Source: a virus
DNA length: 37,679 bases
Strand: one strand, 5' to 3'
IMG/VR virus record: IMGVR_UViG_3300009000_000014
Location: 1-37,679 of that record
Made by a program: the position numbers and the translations under genes. Shown piece after piece: positions 1 through 8,143 of the stretch (the first letter of the stretch is position 1; every line of letters begins with the position of its first letter). A model generated the notes under the pieces. That model did no database searches. It saw only the letters and a program-made list of their open reading frames with translations, and was not told where the DNA came from.

Positions 1-804
1 GTAGCACAAAACTCATTCAACGAAATGGCATTCTCGATCGAGAAAGTTGCAGTAACTGCAGTTAGCCGTGCGTTGAAAGCAGAATACACCATGGAACTTG
101 CTCAAGATCTTAAAGCAATCCATGGCTTGGACGCTGAAACTGAACTTAGCAACATTCTTTCTTCGGAAATTCTTGCTGAGATCAACCGTGAAGTTGTTCG
201 CACGATCAACTACTCAGCTGTTGCTGGTGCTCAGAAAAACACTGCAACCGCTGGTACTTTCAACCTTGACACCGATTCAAACGGTCGTTGGGCAGTTGAA
301 AAGTTCAAAGGTCTTATGTTCCAAATCGAGCGTGACGCCAACGAAATTGCGAAAGCAACACGTCGTGGTAAAGGTAACGTCATGATCACTTCATCTGATG
401 TGGCTTCTGCCCTTCAAATGGCTGGTGTTCTTGATTACACCCCTGCTCTTACGAACAACCTTCAAGTAGATGACACAGGTAACACATTCGCTGGTGTACT
501 TAACGGTCGTATTAAAGTTTACATCGACCCATACTTCAGCGACACTGTAAACCAATATTACACGATCGGTTACAAAGGCACGAATGCTTTTGACGCTGGC
601 TTGTTCTATTGCCCATACGTGCCACTACAAATGGTTCGTGCAGTTGGTGAAAACACCTTCCAGCCAAAAATCGGCTTCAAAACTCGTTACGGTATGGTTG
701 CTAATCCTTTCGCAACTAACGATGGTAACGGTGTTGCTGCCCGTGTTGGTACTGGCGATGGTAACATCTACTACAGATTGGTTAAAGTTACCAACCTTAT
801 GTAA
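1..804 (+). CDS. 23: Major capsid protein gp23, C-terminal part
   Basis: The frame is open from the first base of the window, so the N-terminus lies upstream; the ATG at 25 is an internal methionine. The visible 267 residues match the C-terminal half of T4 gp23: the MAFSIEKVAVTAVSRALKAE stretch, then ELAQDLKAIHGLDAE, the FKGLMFQIERDANEIA helix, the FAGVLNGRIKVYID strand and the IGFKTRYGMVANPFA segment near the end. In this family the protein has an HK97-type fold, forms the hexamers of the head, and is cut near its N-terminus by the prohead protease gp21 during maturation. A strong terminator follows directly. Identity is close to certain; only the start is missing. Confidence 0.97.
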   Translation, partial: VAQNSFNEMAFSIEKVAVTAVSRALKAEYTMELAQDLKAIHGLDAETELSNILSSEILAEINREVVRTINYSAVAGAQKNTATAGTFNLDTDSNGRWAVEKFKGLMFQIERDANEIAKATRRGKGNVMITSSDVASALQMAGVLDYTPALTNNLQVDDTGNTFAGVLNGRIKVYIDPYFSDTVNQYYTIGYKGTNAFDAGLFYCPYVPLQMVRAVGENTFQPKIGFKTRYGMVANPFATNDGNGVAARVGTGDGNIYYRLVKVTNLM

Positions 805-812
805 GAAAAAGA

Positions 813-867
813 GTTGGGCTAACCAACCTTCGAATTACAGGGGAGAGTCTTCGGACTCTCCCTTTTT
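813..867 (+). terminator. Rho-independent terminator after gp23
   Basis: The core is a perfect 9-bp stem, GGGAGAGTC at 841-849 and GACTCTCCC at 854-862, closed by a TTCG loop and followed by five T at 863-867. The UUCG tetraloop is exceptionally stable. A smaller hairpin (GTTGG at 813-817 with CCAAC at 823-827) lies just upstream. Position and form fit termination of the abundant capsid transcript, with a late promoter restarting transcription a few bases later. Confidence 0.93.
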
Positions 868-872
868 CGTTA

Positions 873-880
873 TATAAATA
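873..880 (+). promoter_or_regulatory. Late promoter TATAAATA for the gp19-like gene
   Basis: An exact TATAAATA octamer lies between the gp23 terminator and the tail tube gene. This is the T4 late -10 element read by RNA polymerase carrying gp55, and a gp55 gene is present at 3902-4471. The predicted start near 887 would leave a very short leader that starts at the AAGGAG ribosome site at 886-891, so transcription may begin slightly further upstream. Confidence 0.8.
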
Positions 881-897
881 GTCGTAAGGAGTTTAAT

Positions 898-1425
898 ATG
901 GCACTTAATAGTACACAACCAGATAGTCATAATTTTCTATCGCCTGTCGGCTTTCAGTTCGGTATTCAAAAGTTGCCGAATGTAAACTACTTTGTAACAA
1001 AAGCAAACATACCAGACATTACTCTTGGTCAGATCGACACAGTAGAAAACACGTTCATCAAAATTCCAGTTCCTGGAGATAAGTTATCGTTTGGATTGTT
1101 AAACGTTACATTTAATGTTGATGAAGACTTGAATAACTACAAAGAAATTTACGACTGGATGATTGGCTTGGGATTCCCTGACAATTTCTCACAAAGAGGT
1201 GGATTAGCAGTAGGTCAAGGGATTCAACAAGACGGTGTATATTCTGATGCTACTCTTATCGTGACTACGGCACAGTATAGACCAAACATGAACGTTAGAT
1301 TTATTGACACGTATCCAGTAAATCTTACAACTCTAGAGTTTGATGTTCAATCTACAGATATTGAATATCTAACCGCTTCAGCAACGTTTGCATATAGAAA
1401 ATATGAACTTGACGTTATTGTTTAA
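898..1425 (+). CDS. 19: Tail tube protein, gp19 family
   Basis: This 175-residue protein is close in length to T4 gp19 (163 residues) and starts at an ATG with AAGGAG at 886-891. Family traits are the N-terminal SPVGFQFGIQKLPNVNYFV segment, the central DEDLNNYKEIYDWMIGLGFP motif typical of phage tube subunits, and a beta-rich C-terminus ending TASATFAYRKYELDVI. Such proteins stack as hexameric rings to form the tube through which DNA passes. It sits alone between a late promoter and the early-type promoter of uvsY, as fits a structural gene. Marine T4-like phages often carry several tube-like paralogues (gp19, gp48 and gp54 share the fold), so a baseplate-tube paralogue remains possible. Confidence 0.88.
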   Translation: MALNSTQPDSHNFLSPVGFQFGIQKLPNVNYFVTKANIPDITLGQIDTVENTFIKIPVPGDKLSFGLLNVTFNVDEDLNNYKEIYDWMIGLGFPDNFSQRGGLAVGQGIQQDGVYSDATLIVTTAQYRPNMNVRFIDTYPVNLTTLEFDVQSTDIEYLTASATFAYRKYELDVIV

Positions 1426-1437
1426 TTAGTATATAAT
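1409..1437 (+). promoter_or_regulatory. Sigma70-like promoter for uvsY
   Basis: TTGACG at 1409-1414 and TATAAT at 1432-1437 are separated by 17 bp, a near-consensus host-type promoter placed over the last codons of the gp19-like gene. Transcription would start near 1444, about 30 bases before the GTG of uvsY. It separates the late structural unit from the recombination and replication genes. Confidence 0.75.
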
Positions 1438-1472
1438 AGTATTATTTGCGTAATACAACTACAGGTGAGAAT

Positions 1473-1904
1473 GTGAAGATTGAAGAAATTATGACCGAAT
1501 GGGACAAAGACTGTAAGATTGACGAAACAGAACTTGGCTCAGAGTCTACAAAAATCCCCCAACTACATAATAAATATTTAAAGATATTCATGACAGAACG
1601 TATGCGTCTGTTAAAGATAAAATCAGAGTTTAAGAAAACAAGAAGGTTGTTGCTTGAATACTATCTTGGTGAATTAGATCAAGACGAATTACAGCAAATT
1701 GGGCGTGATCAGTTTTATAAAAAACTTTTAAAGAATGAAGTTGACGTTTATATTGATAGTGATGATATGATGACAGATATTACTATCCGTCAGGCAGCAC
1801 AGCATGAAAAGGTTGATTACATTGAAAGTATTATCAAAAGTATTAACACACGTGGGTTCCAAATTAAAAATGCTATCGAATGGAATCGTTTCATTACTGG
1901 TTAG
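1473..1904 (+). CDS. uvsY: UvsY recombination mediator
   Basis: I take the GTG at 1473 as start: AGGTGA at 1463-1468 is well spaced, and the resulting N-terminus MKIEEIMTEWDKDCKID aligns with T4 UvsY MRLEDLQEELKKDVFID. A longer reading from a TTG at 1446 has no ribosome site. The 143-residue product is close to T4 UvsY (137) and keeps the central helix with LLLEYYLGE and the C-terminal block IIKSINTRGFQIKNAIEWNRF, which matches T4 ALDAIKSRGFAIKHIQDMRAF. UvsY helps load the UvsX recombinase (25940-27001) onto ssDNA coated by gp32. The gene lies next to uvsW as in T4. Confidence 0.93.
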   Translation: MKIEEIMTEWDKDCKIDETELGSESTKIPQLHNKYLKIFMTERMRLLKIKSEFKKTRRLLLEYYLGELDQDELQQIGRDQFYKKLLKNEVDVYIDSDDMMTDITIRQAAQHEKVDYIESIIKSINTRGFQIKNAIEWNRFITG

Positions 1905-2136
1905 TTTCCGTAAAGATTTTACAGAACTCGATAGAATATGTGAAGAAAATGAAAAATCTATAAAAGCTAGTAATGAAAGAGTTGAGAAAATTAAAAATGA
2001 AATTCAGTATTTGTTGGATAATGTAGAATGGTTGAGGATTCCCCTACCACCAATTTCGAAGAAAGAATCACCGCCTCCAGAAAAGACGAAGTCTACATCA
2101 GACTTGGATGCGATAAGGGCATCGCTCAGGAAATAA
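1870..2136 (+). CDS. Small coiled-coil-like protein between uvsY and uvsW
   Basis: This frame runs between uvsY and uvsW and overlaps both. The ATG at 1870 gives 88 residues and overlaps the uvsY end by 35 bases; an in-frame ATG at 1804 lies deep inside uvsY and looks accidental. The middle part, FTELDRICEENEKSIKASNE followed by VEKIKNEIQYLLDNVEWLR, is charged and heptad-like. It ends in a proline-rich linker and DLDAIRASLRK. The C-terminal 36 codons overlap the start of uvsW in another frame. T4 has small uvsY.-1 and uvsY.-2 genes in this position; by position this could be an equivalent. The start site is uncertain and no function is assigned. Confidence 0.65.
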   Translation: MLSNGIVSLLVSFRKDFTELDRICEENEKSIKASNERVEKIKNEIQYLLDNVEWLRIPLPPISKKESPPPEKTKSTSDLDAIRASLRK

Positions 2137-3512
2137 GTGATTACTTCACATTTGAAGTTCCAGGAGCAAAATTTATGCCTGCATATAAAAGCAGGTATTG
2201 GGACGGAAAGATCCGCCTGTTCAATAGACAGGCGATGACTCTATATTCAGGTCTACTAAAACATCTTCAAAAATTTTGTGATGAGCGCAATTACGAACTT
2301 GCGATAAATGATGACCTAGAATGCGTCAACGATATATCTACAGAAGAAGCCAAAAAGATGTTCGAAGGAATGAAGTATGTTCCTCGTGAATATCAAATAG
2401 GTGCGTTCACTCATGCAGTGCGCACAAATCGTGCTTTAATTCTCTCGCCTACGGCGAGTGGGAAATCACTTATAATTTATATGTTATGTCGCTATTACAG
2501 CGGCAGGAAACTAATCATCGTTCCGACAACCTCGTTGGTGCATCAGATGGCTAGTGACTTCGAAGATTATTCCGAAAATCAACAGATTTATTCTACTGCA
2601 AAAATACTATCAGGTCAACAGAAAAATAACACTGAAGACATTATTTTTTCAACATGGCAGTCAATATACAAAATGCCGAAGAAATGGTTTGATGCTTTTG
2701 ACGTAGTAATAGGCGATGAGGCGCATTTATTTAAGGCGCAGTCGCTTACAAATATTATGACGAAACTTACTGATTGTAAATATCGCTTTGGCTTTACAGG
2801 GACTCTGGACGGCACGCAGACGCATAAGTTAGTCCTTGAGGGATTGTTTGGTCCAGTTATGAGAGTCGTTCAAACCAAGCAATTGATTGAGGATAAAACA
2901 CTTTCTGACTTTAGAATCAAAGGGTTAGTGTTGAAGTATCCGCCTGAAGTATGCAAAGAGATGAAGCAGTCAACCTATCAGGATGAGATTAAGTTCTTGA
3001 TATCAAATGAAAAAAGAAATATTTTCATTAAGAACTTGACTTTATCTAGAAAAGGCAATACACTACTACTATATCAAATGGTTGAAAAGCATGGTGCAAT
3101 TTTGTATGACCTAATAAATAGTGAGGCAGCAGAAAACAGAAAAGTATTTTTCATACACGGAGGTGTTGACGCTGATGAGCGTGAGCAGGTCAGATCAATT
3201 ACAGAGCAAGAAGATGATGCCATCATCGTTGCCTCTTATGGCACTTTTAGTACTGGCATTAATATTAAGCGCCTGCACAACGTCATCTTCGCCTCCCCAA
3301 CAAAGTCCCGAGTCAGAACCCTCCAGTCAATCGGAAGAAGTCTCAGAAAAGGAGACGGGAAAAGCACAGCGACTCTTTATGACATTGCTGATAATCTTTC
3401 GTGGAAATCATGGCACAACCACACGTTAAAGCATTTTGCTGTTCGTGTTAAGATGTATAACGAAGAAGAGTTTGAATACAAGATATATAATATAAGGATA
3501 AAAAATGATTAA
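2028..3512 (+). CDS. uvsW: UvsW DNA/RNA helicase
   Basis: This 494-residue superfamily 2 helicase resembles T4 UvsW, which unwinds R-loops and branched DNA and drives fork regression, switching replication from origin to recombination mode. Visible elements: an N-terminal domain with YFTFEVPGAKF and RYWDGKIRLF; Walker A SPTASGKS near residue 140; motif II DEAH near 229; motif III GFTGTL; and motif VI QSIGRSLRKG near 434. The ATG at 2028 is the only possible start because a stop lies three codons upstream (2019-2021). The first 109 bases overlap the preceding small gene. Confidence 0.96.
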   Translation: MVEDSPTTNFEERITASRKDEVYIRLGCDKGIAQEISDYFTFEVPGAKFMPAYKSRYWDGKIRLFNRQAMTLYSGLLKHLQKFCDERNYELAINDDLECVNDISTEEAKKMFEGMKYVPREYQIGAFTHAVRTNRALILSPTASGKSLIIYMLCRYYSGRKLIIVPTTSLVHQMASDFEDYSENQQIYSTAKILSGQQKNNTEDIIFSTWQSIYKMPKKWFDAFDVVIGDEAHLFKAQSLTNIMTKLTDCKYRFGFTGTLDGTQTHKLVLEGLFGPVMRVVQTKQLIEDKTLSDFRIKGLVLKYPPEVCKEMKQSTYQDEIKFLISNEKRNIFIKNLTLSRKGNTLLLYQMVEKHGAILYDLINSEAAENRKVFFIHGGVDADEREQVRSITEQEDDAIIVASYGTFSTGINIKRLHNVIFASPTKSRVRTLQSIGRSLRKGDGKSTATLYDIADNLSWKSWHNHTLKHFAVRVKMYNEEEFEYKIYNIRIKND

Positions 3513-3900
3513 CTTAATCAAACTTACGAATGGCGAAATGATTGTTGGTGACGTGATAGACCAAACAGATTCTCACCTGTCAATCAAAGATCCTTTAGAG
3601 GTCAAGATTACATACTTGACTGGTGCGCCCTCAATAATTGCAACTTTCTGGATCCCTATAAGCGATAAGGGAACCATTCAAGATATTCGTCAGCAACATA
3701 TAATTGCGGTTGCTGAAGTAAATGAAGAGATTGAATCTTATTATATACGATCTCTTGAAAAAATTGTAAAACCATATAAAACTATGGAAGAAATAGAACT
3801 AGAAGAAAATTATGATCCTGTGGAAGAAAATCTCAGGGAAGAATATATTGACTTTGTTAGACAACGAATAGCGAATACAAGTGGTGGGATGATACATTGA
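3505..3900 (+). CDS. Conserved phage protein, LSm-like N-terminal domain
   Basis: This 131-residue protein starts at an ATG with AAGGAT about 6 bases upstream and overlaps the uvsW stop by 8 bases. Its first 70 residues (INLIKLTNGEMIVGDVIDQT, then SIKDPLEVKI) have the beta-strand and conserved-Gly pattern of Sm-like domains, also seen in small conserved proteins of marine T4-like phages. The C-terminal part is acidic and helical (MEEIELEENYDPVEENLREE). The Sm-like reading is mine, from strand pattern only; an RNA-related role is not shown. It is probably cotranscribed with uvsW and gp55. Confidence 0.75.
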   Translation: MINLIKLTNGEMIVGDVIDQTDSHLSIKDPLEVKITYLTGAPSIIATFWIPISDKGTIQDIRQQHIIAVAEVNEEIESYYIRSLEKIVKPYKTMEEIELEENYDPVEENLREEYIDFVRQRIANTSGGMIH

Positions 3901-3901
3901 T

Positions 3902-4471
3902 ATGGAAAAGAAAAAAAGACAACGACAAAATTATGTAGATAATAAAAAATTCTTGGCAGCTATGATTGAGTTTCGTGATTCGGTTATAGAAGCGGAGGAA
4001 AAGGGAGAAAGGCGACCAATGGTTCCAAACTACGTCGCTGAATGTATTATGAAGATTGCTATACATTTATCATATAAACCAAACTTCTCGAACTATACCT
4101 TTAGAGAAGATATGATTAGCGATGGCGTTGAGAATTGTCTTCAATATATTGACAATTTTAATCCAGATAAATCCAATAATCCATTTGCCTATTTTACACA
4201 AATAATATATTATGCATTCTTGAGACGTATTCAAAAGGAAAAGAAACATCTCTATACGAAGTATAAAGTCTCTGAACACGTCAATGTATTTGACATGACG
4301 AGTGAGAACCAAGAAGGCGATGATGGTAGCTATATCGAAAAGGGCAAGGCTAACGAATGGTCGCAAGAATATATGTCAGAGTTTATTGAGAACTTTGAAG
4401 AAACAAAACGCAAAAAGAAAAAGAAAAAGACTAGCGTATCAACTTTGGACAAATTTATAGCGGATGAATAA
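3902..4471 (+). CDS. 55: gp55 late-transcription sigma factor
   Basis: The 189-residue protein is collinear with T4 gp55 (185 residues): N-terminal QNYVDNKKFLAAMIEFRD, the IMKIAIHLSYKPNFSNY segment, the MISDGVENCLQYIDNFNPDK helix and NPFAYFTQIIYYAFLRRIQK, which correspond to sigma region 2 and recognise the late -10 element. The C-terminus, TLDKFIADE, resembles the hydrophobic tail with which T4 gp55 binds the sliding clamp, preceded here by a run of lysines. The TATAAATA sites at 873, 22353, 32019 and 34082 are its expected targets. The stop codon touches the gp47 start (TAAATG). Confidence 0.95.
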   Translation: MEKKKRQRQNYVDNKKFLAAMIEFRDSVIEAEEKGERRPMVPNYVAECIMKIAIHLSYKPNFSNYTFREDMISDGVENCLQYIDNFNPDKSNNPFAYFTQIIYYAFLRRIQKEKKHLYTKYKVSEHVNVFDMTSENQEGDDGSYIEKGKANEWSQEYMSEFIENFEETKRKKKKKKTSVSTLDKFIADE

Positions 4472-5533
4472 ATGAAAATAGCATTGGTCACAGATACGCA
4501 TTGGGGTATTCGTAACGACAGTCAAATATTCCTTGACTACTTTGAAAAATTTTATGGAAACGTTTTCTTTCCTTATCTACAAGAAAACAATATCAAAACA
4601 ATTTGTCATCTTGGCGATATTGTTGATCGCCGTAAATACATCAACTATGTTACGCTTCGTCACCTCAAAAAACATTTCATCGATCGTTGTGTAAATGAGA
4701 ATATTGATTTACATGTCATCGTAGGTAATCATGATGTGCCATATAAAAACACCAATGAAGTAAATGCCATGGAAGAATTGTTTGATAAAGCCAATATCAA
4801 ATATTATTCTGAGGCTGAGGATGTCATGTTTGATGACACTCTTATTACCATCATGCCATGGATTAATTCGGGCAATTATTTAAACGCAATCGATCATATG
4901 AAACAAACTCCAGCGCAAGTGCTATTCGGTCACCTCGAAGTTGCTGGATGCTTGATGAATCGTGGTGTAGTAAATGACCATGGTATGGACGTTGCTGAGT
5001 TTAGTAAATTTGATGTTGTATGCTCTGGACATTTTCACACCAAGTCGCAAAGAGACAACGTACACTATTTGGGTTGCCCTTATGAATTGACTTGGGCTGA
5101 TTATCAAGACCCTAAAGGATTTCACATCTTTGATACAGAGACTCGTGAGATTGAGTTTATTCGCAATCCTTATCGAATGTTTCATAAAGTTTTCTATGAC
5201 GACTCTGATAAGACCATGGAAGAAATTCTAGAAAAAGACTTCTCAGGATTTACAGGAACATTCGTAAAGGTGGTCACACAAAACAAAGAGAACCCATACT
5301 GGTTCGATAAGTTTATGGATAAGATCTACCAATCAAATCCATACAACATTCAAGTTGTTGACGACCACCTCAATCTTAACCTTGAAGATGATGAAGACAT
5401 TATCAACGAGGCAGAGGATACACTTACGATTCTCTCTAAATATATTGATGGCGTTGAAACAAAAGTTTCTAAAAAAAGACTTGACCTTTTAATGCGTTCA
5501 TTATATAATGAAGCATATAGTATGGAGATTTGA
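4472..5533 (+). CDS. 47: gp47 recombination nuclease subunit (Mre11-like)
   Basis: This 353-residue calcineurin-like phosphoesterase has the full metal-binding series: DTHWG at residues 8-12, HLGDIVDRR near 46-54, VGNHD near 84, GHLEV near 154 and SGHFHTK near 187. With gp46 it forms the Mre11/Rad50-type complex that resects DNA ends for recombination-dependent replication and helps degrade host DNA. It begins directly after gp55 and is separated from gp46 only by a 54-codon gene, so the two subunits are likely made from one mRNA. Confidence 0.96.
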   Translation: MKIALVTDTHWGIRNDSQIFLDYFEKFYGNVFFPYLQENNIKTICHLGDIVDRRKYINYVTLRHLKKHFIDRCVNENIDLHVIVGNHDVPYKNTNEVNAMEELFDKANIKYYSEAEDVMFDDTLITIMPWINSGNYLNAIDHMKQTPAQVLFGHLEVAGCLMNRGVVNDHGMDVAEFSKFDVVCSGHFHTKSQRDNVHYLGCPYELTWADYQDPKGFHIFDTETREIEFIRNPYRMFHKVFYDDSDKTMEEILEKDFSGFTGTFVKVVTQNKENPYWFDKFMDKIYQSNPYNIQVVDDHLNLNLEDDEDIINEAEDTLTILSKYIDGVETKVSKKRLDLLMRSLYNEAYSMEI

Positions 5534-5537
5534 TTAG

Positions 5538-5702
5538 ATGGATGAGTTGACATTCCATGGTAGAACTATAGAAGCTGCTCGATATGTTATCGAAAATTTC
5601 GGCACACCTGAAATGCGAGAGTTCTATAAAGACAATATGAGTTTCAACATATGGTTGGAGCAATGTGAAACCATAATGGGCTTCGGGAGAGCGAACAATT
5701 GA
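5538..5702 (+). CDS. Small conserved-position protein between gp47 and gp46
   Basis: The ATG at 5538 opens a 54-residue frame: MDELTFHGRTIEAARYVIEN, then FGTPEMREFYKDNMSFNIWL, ending in GFGRANN. Its stop overlaps the TTG start of gp46 by 3 bases, which suggests translational coupling. T4 has small genes 46.1 and 46.2 in this interval; homology to them cannot be judged from here. It looks alpha-helical and soluble. No function is assigned. Confidence 0.75.
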   Translation: MDELTFHGRTIEAARYVIENFGTPEMREFYKDNMSFNIWLEQCETIMGFGRANN

Positions 5703-7414
5703 TTCTGTTTAAAACTATTCGTTGGAAGAATTTTCTTTCAACAGGGAACGTGTTTACTGAGGTTCAACTAACACGTTCGCCAAACACTATCATTGTTGGT
5801 GAGAACGGCGCAGGGAAGTCTACTATCCTTGACGCTCTTTGCTATGTTCTATTTAACAAACCCTTTCGCAAAATCAACAAGCCACAAATGATGAACACGA
5901 TCAATCAACGTGATATGATCGTTGAGATTGAGTTTTCTATTGGTAGAAGAAACTATAAAGTCGTTCGTGGTTATAAGCCGAATATATTTGAGATTTATCA
6001 GGATGATGTTTTATTAAACCAACCTGGAAGTAGTCGTGACTATCAAGCGCAACTTGAAGAAACTATCCTTAAATTAAACTATCGGTCGTTCACTCAAATT
6101 GTGGTGCTTGGCTCATCAACCTTTGTTCCCTTTATGCAATTGGCAGCGTCGCATCGCCGTGAGGTTATTGAAGATCTACTCGACATCGGCATCTTTACAA
6201 ATATGGGTAAATTGTTGAAAGATCGAATTGCTGAGAACAAAGATAATATTAAAGAATCAGAATATCAATGCGAACTTATGTTGAGTAAAATTGAGACTCA
6301 AGAACAGTATATTGAGAAGCTGAAAAAGCAAAGCGAAGAAACTGTTTCTAAGTTTATGAGTCTTATTGAAGAAGCATGGGCGGAAATTGACTCGCTGGAA
6401 TCTGTAAATGCTATCACTGGTGTTCAAGTAAGAGAAGCATTACAGGAAGTTGCTGAGGCTGAAAAACTTAACAAGAAGTCCACTAAGATTTTTGATCTAA
6501 TCAATAAACTTAAAGAGAAACACAACAAAGCGCATAAGCGTATTGATTTCTTTGAGAACCATGATAACTGCCCGACCTGCGAGCAGTTAATTGACGCTGA
6601 AATTAAAGCAACTAAAATTCAAGAAACCAATGACATAATTGATTCGGTTAAGGGTGGCGTTTCTGACCTTGAAAAAGAATACGAAGAACTTCAGAAGCAA
6701 ATAGTTGAGATGCAAAAGAAGCAAGAAGAAATATCTCAACTACAGTCATCCATAAATAATAACAGCACAGAGATTGCGACTATTAAAAAGTCTATCGATA
6801 AGAATCAGGCTGAAATTGATAAGTTGCGCCAAGAAAGTGCTGATGATAAAGATGAACTTGATAAGTTGGAATTGATAAAACAAGAACTCTTTATTTTTGA
6901 AAAGCGTAGAGAAGAACTTGTTGAAGAGCGTGAAGTATATAAAGTTGCGGCGGATATGTTGAAGGATGGTGGCATCAAGACTAGAATCATTCGTCAGTAT
7001 GTTCCTGTCATGAATAAACTAATCAACAAATATCTTGCGGCACTAGACTTCTTCGTTTCATTTGAACTGGATGAGGAATTTAATGAGGTTATTAAGAGTC
7101 GCCATCGTGACGTTTTCACTTATGCTTCGTTCTCCGAAGGAGAGAAAATGCGTATCGATCTTGCGTTATTGTTTACATGGAGAGCCATCGCCAAACTTAA
7201 AAATTCCACTAATACAAATCTACTCATCCTCGACGAAGTCTTCGACGCCTCGCTCGATACGTCAGGTTGTGACGAGTTTCTTAAACTCTTGCAGGAACTT
7301 GGTGGAGAGACCAACGTCTTTGTTATCAGTCATAAAGGTGATATACTCCAAGATAAATTCAGAAGTCAAATTCGTTTTGAGAAAGTTAAAAATTTTAGTA
7401 GGATAGCGGCATGA
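5699..7414 (+). CDS. 46: gp46 recombination nuclease subunit (Rad50-like ATPase)
   Basis: This 571-residue SMC-type ATPase has Walker A GENGAGKST near residues 34-42, the Q-loop region with SFTQIVVLGSSTFVPFMQL, a coiled coil, a zinc-hook CPTC near 291, a second coiled coil, the signature ASFSEGEKMRIDLALLFTWR near 477-496, Walker B LLILDEVFD near 508 and the VISHK switch. The start is probably TTG at 5699: GGGAGA at 5684-5689 is well placed and the N-terminus FKTIRWKNFLSTGN matches the T4 strand KLNRVKYKNIMSVGQN. ATP-driven movement of this subunit controls the gp47 nuclease. Confidence 0.96.
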   Translation: MILFKTIRWKNFLSTGNVFTEVQLTRSPNTIIVGENGAGKSTILDALCYVLFNKPFRKINKPQMMNTINQRDMIVEIEFSIGRRNYKVVRGYKPNIFEIYQDDVLLNQPGSSRDYQAQLEETILKLNYRSFTQIVVLGSSTFVPFMQLAASHRREVIEDLLDIGIFTNMGKLLKDRIAENKDNIKESEYQCELMLSKIETQEQYIEKLKKQSEETVSKFMSLIEEAWAEIDSLESVNAITGVQVREALQEVAEAEKLNKKSTKIFDLINKLKEKHNKAHKRIDFFENHDNCPTCEQLIDAEIKATKIQETNDIIDSVKGGVSDLEKEYEELQKQIVEMQKKQEEISQLQSSINNNSTEIATIKKSIDKNQAEIDKLRQESADDKDELDKLELIKQELFIFEKRREELVEEREVYKVAADMLKDGGIKTRIIRQYVPVMNKLINKYLAALDFFVSFELDEEFNEVIKSRHRDVFTYASFSEGEKMRIDLALLFTWRAIAKLKNSTNTNLLILDEVFDASLDTSGCDEFLKLLQELGGETNVFVISHKGDILQDKFRSQIRFEKVKNFSRIAA

Positions 7415-7644
7415 CAGATTTAATTTACAAAGTGGCAGAATCGCACGATCATAATCCAGAATTAAGAACGTGGTATTATGATGACTTCGGTAATCGTGTT
7501 GATAAGAAAACAGGTCAATTTTTGGTTCTTCTAAAAGACGAAGAAGAATTGGCAAAAGCGAAAGAAAGAAATGTAGTGTATCTACATGGATTAGAAACAG
7601 CGAGAAAGAAAGATTATGATACTAAACCTTGTGACACCGAATGA
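7411..7644 (+). CDS. Hypothetical protein, 77 residues
   Basis: It starts at an ATG overlapping the gp46 stop (ATGA), with GGATAG shortly upstream, and its last 29 bases overlap the peptide deformylase gene. The sequence is polar, with ESHDHNPELRTWYYDDFGN near the N-terminus and a lysine- and glutamate-rich middle. No membrane segment, signal peptide or known motif is visible. The tight overlaps on both sides support it as a translated gene. I do not recognise the family. Confidence 0.7.
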   Translation: MTDLIYKVAESHDHNPELRTWYYDDFGNRVDKKTGQFLVLLKDEEELAKAKERNVVYLHGLETARKKDYDTKPCDTE

Positions 7645-8143
7645 TTCAGTTTTAAAGCAGGTTGCCGAGCCATTTAATTTTGACAATCCGCAAATGGATC
7701 CTACCGAGTTATTCCATAATCTTCGTGATACTATGTGTCAGAATAATGGAATCGGATTAGCTGCACCACAAGTGGGCATTCCACTTCGTGTATTCGTTAT
7801 AGGAAATCCAGCAGATCCTGACAGTGCAATCCCTGTATTTAATCCTAAGATTGTTGACTTTTCGGAATTAACCGTTCCTGATGAAGAAGGGTGCTTGACT
7901 TTTCCAGGACTTTATATTAGAATAAAAAGATCAAGAACGATTCGTGCAAGATACACGACTCATGAAAACGTCACTGACACCATCAAATTCGATGGGCTGA
8001 CTGCTAGAGCGTTTCAACATGAGTATGACCATCTTGACGGTGTGCTTTACTTAAATAGAGCAAACAGGTATCATATTGATAGAGCCAAAAGGCAGAAATC
8101 TAAAATGGACAAGTTAAGGGCAAAGAATGTTGGAAGATATTGA
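7616..8143 (+). CDS. pdf: Peptide deformylase
   Basis: The 175-residue protein has all three deformylase motifs: GIGLAAPQVG (motif 1, near residues 45-54), EGCLTFPG (motif 2, the metal-ligand Cys) and QHEYDHLDG (motif 3, HExxH-type ligands, near 134-142). The enzyme removes the formyl group from the N-terminal methionine of new proteins, using Fe or another divalent metal. Phage copies are common in marine T4-like phages and usually lack the longer C-terminal helix of bacterial enzymes; here the C-terminus is a short basic helix. It opens the accessory block and overlaps the genes on both sides. Confidence 0.95.
   Translation: MILNLVTPNDSVLKQVAEPFNFDNPQMDPTELFHNLRDTMCQNNGIGLAAPQVGIPLRVFVIGNPADPDSAIPVFNPKIVDFSELTVPDEEGCLTFPGLYIRIKRSRTIRARYTTHENVTDTIKFDGLTARAFQHEYDHLDGVLYLNRANRYHIDRAKRQKSKMDKLRAKNVGRY

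Noticed and set aside
1804-1870. Earlier ATG for the small gene between uvsY and uvsW
   Set aside because: It would extend the overlap with uvsY to 101 bases through conserved UvsY sequence; the ATG at 1870 is more economical.
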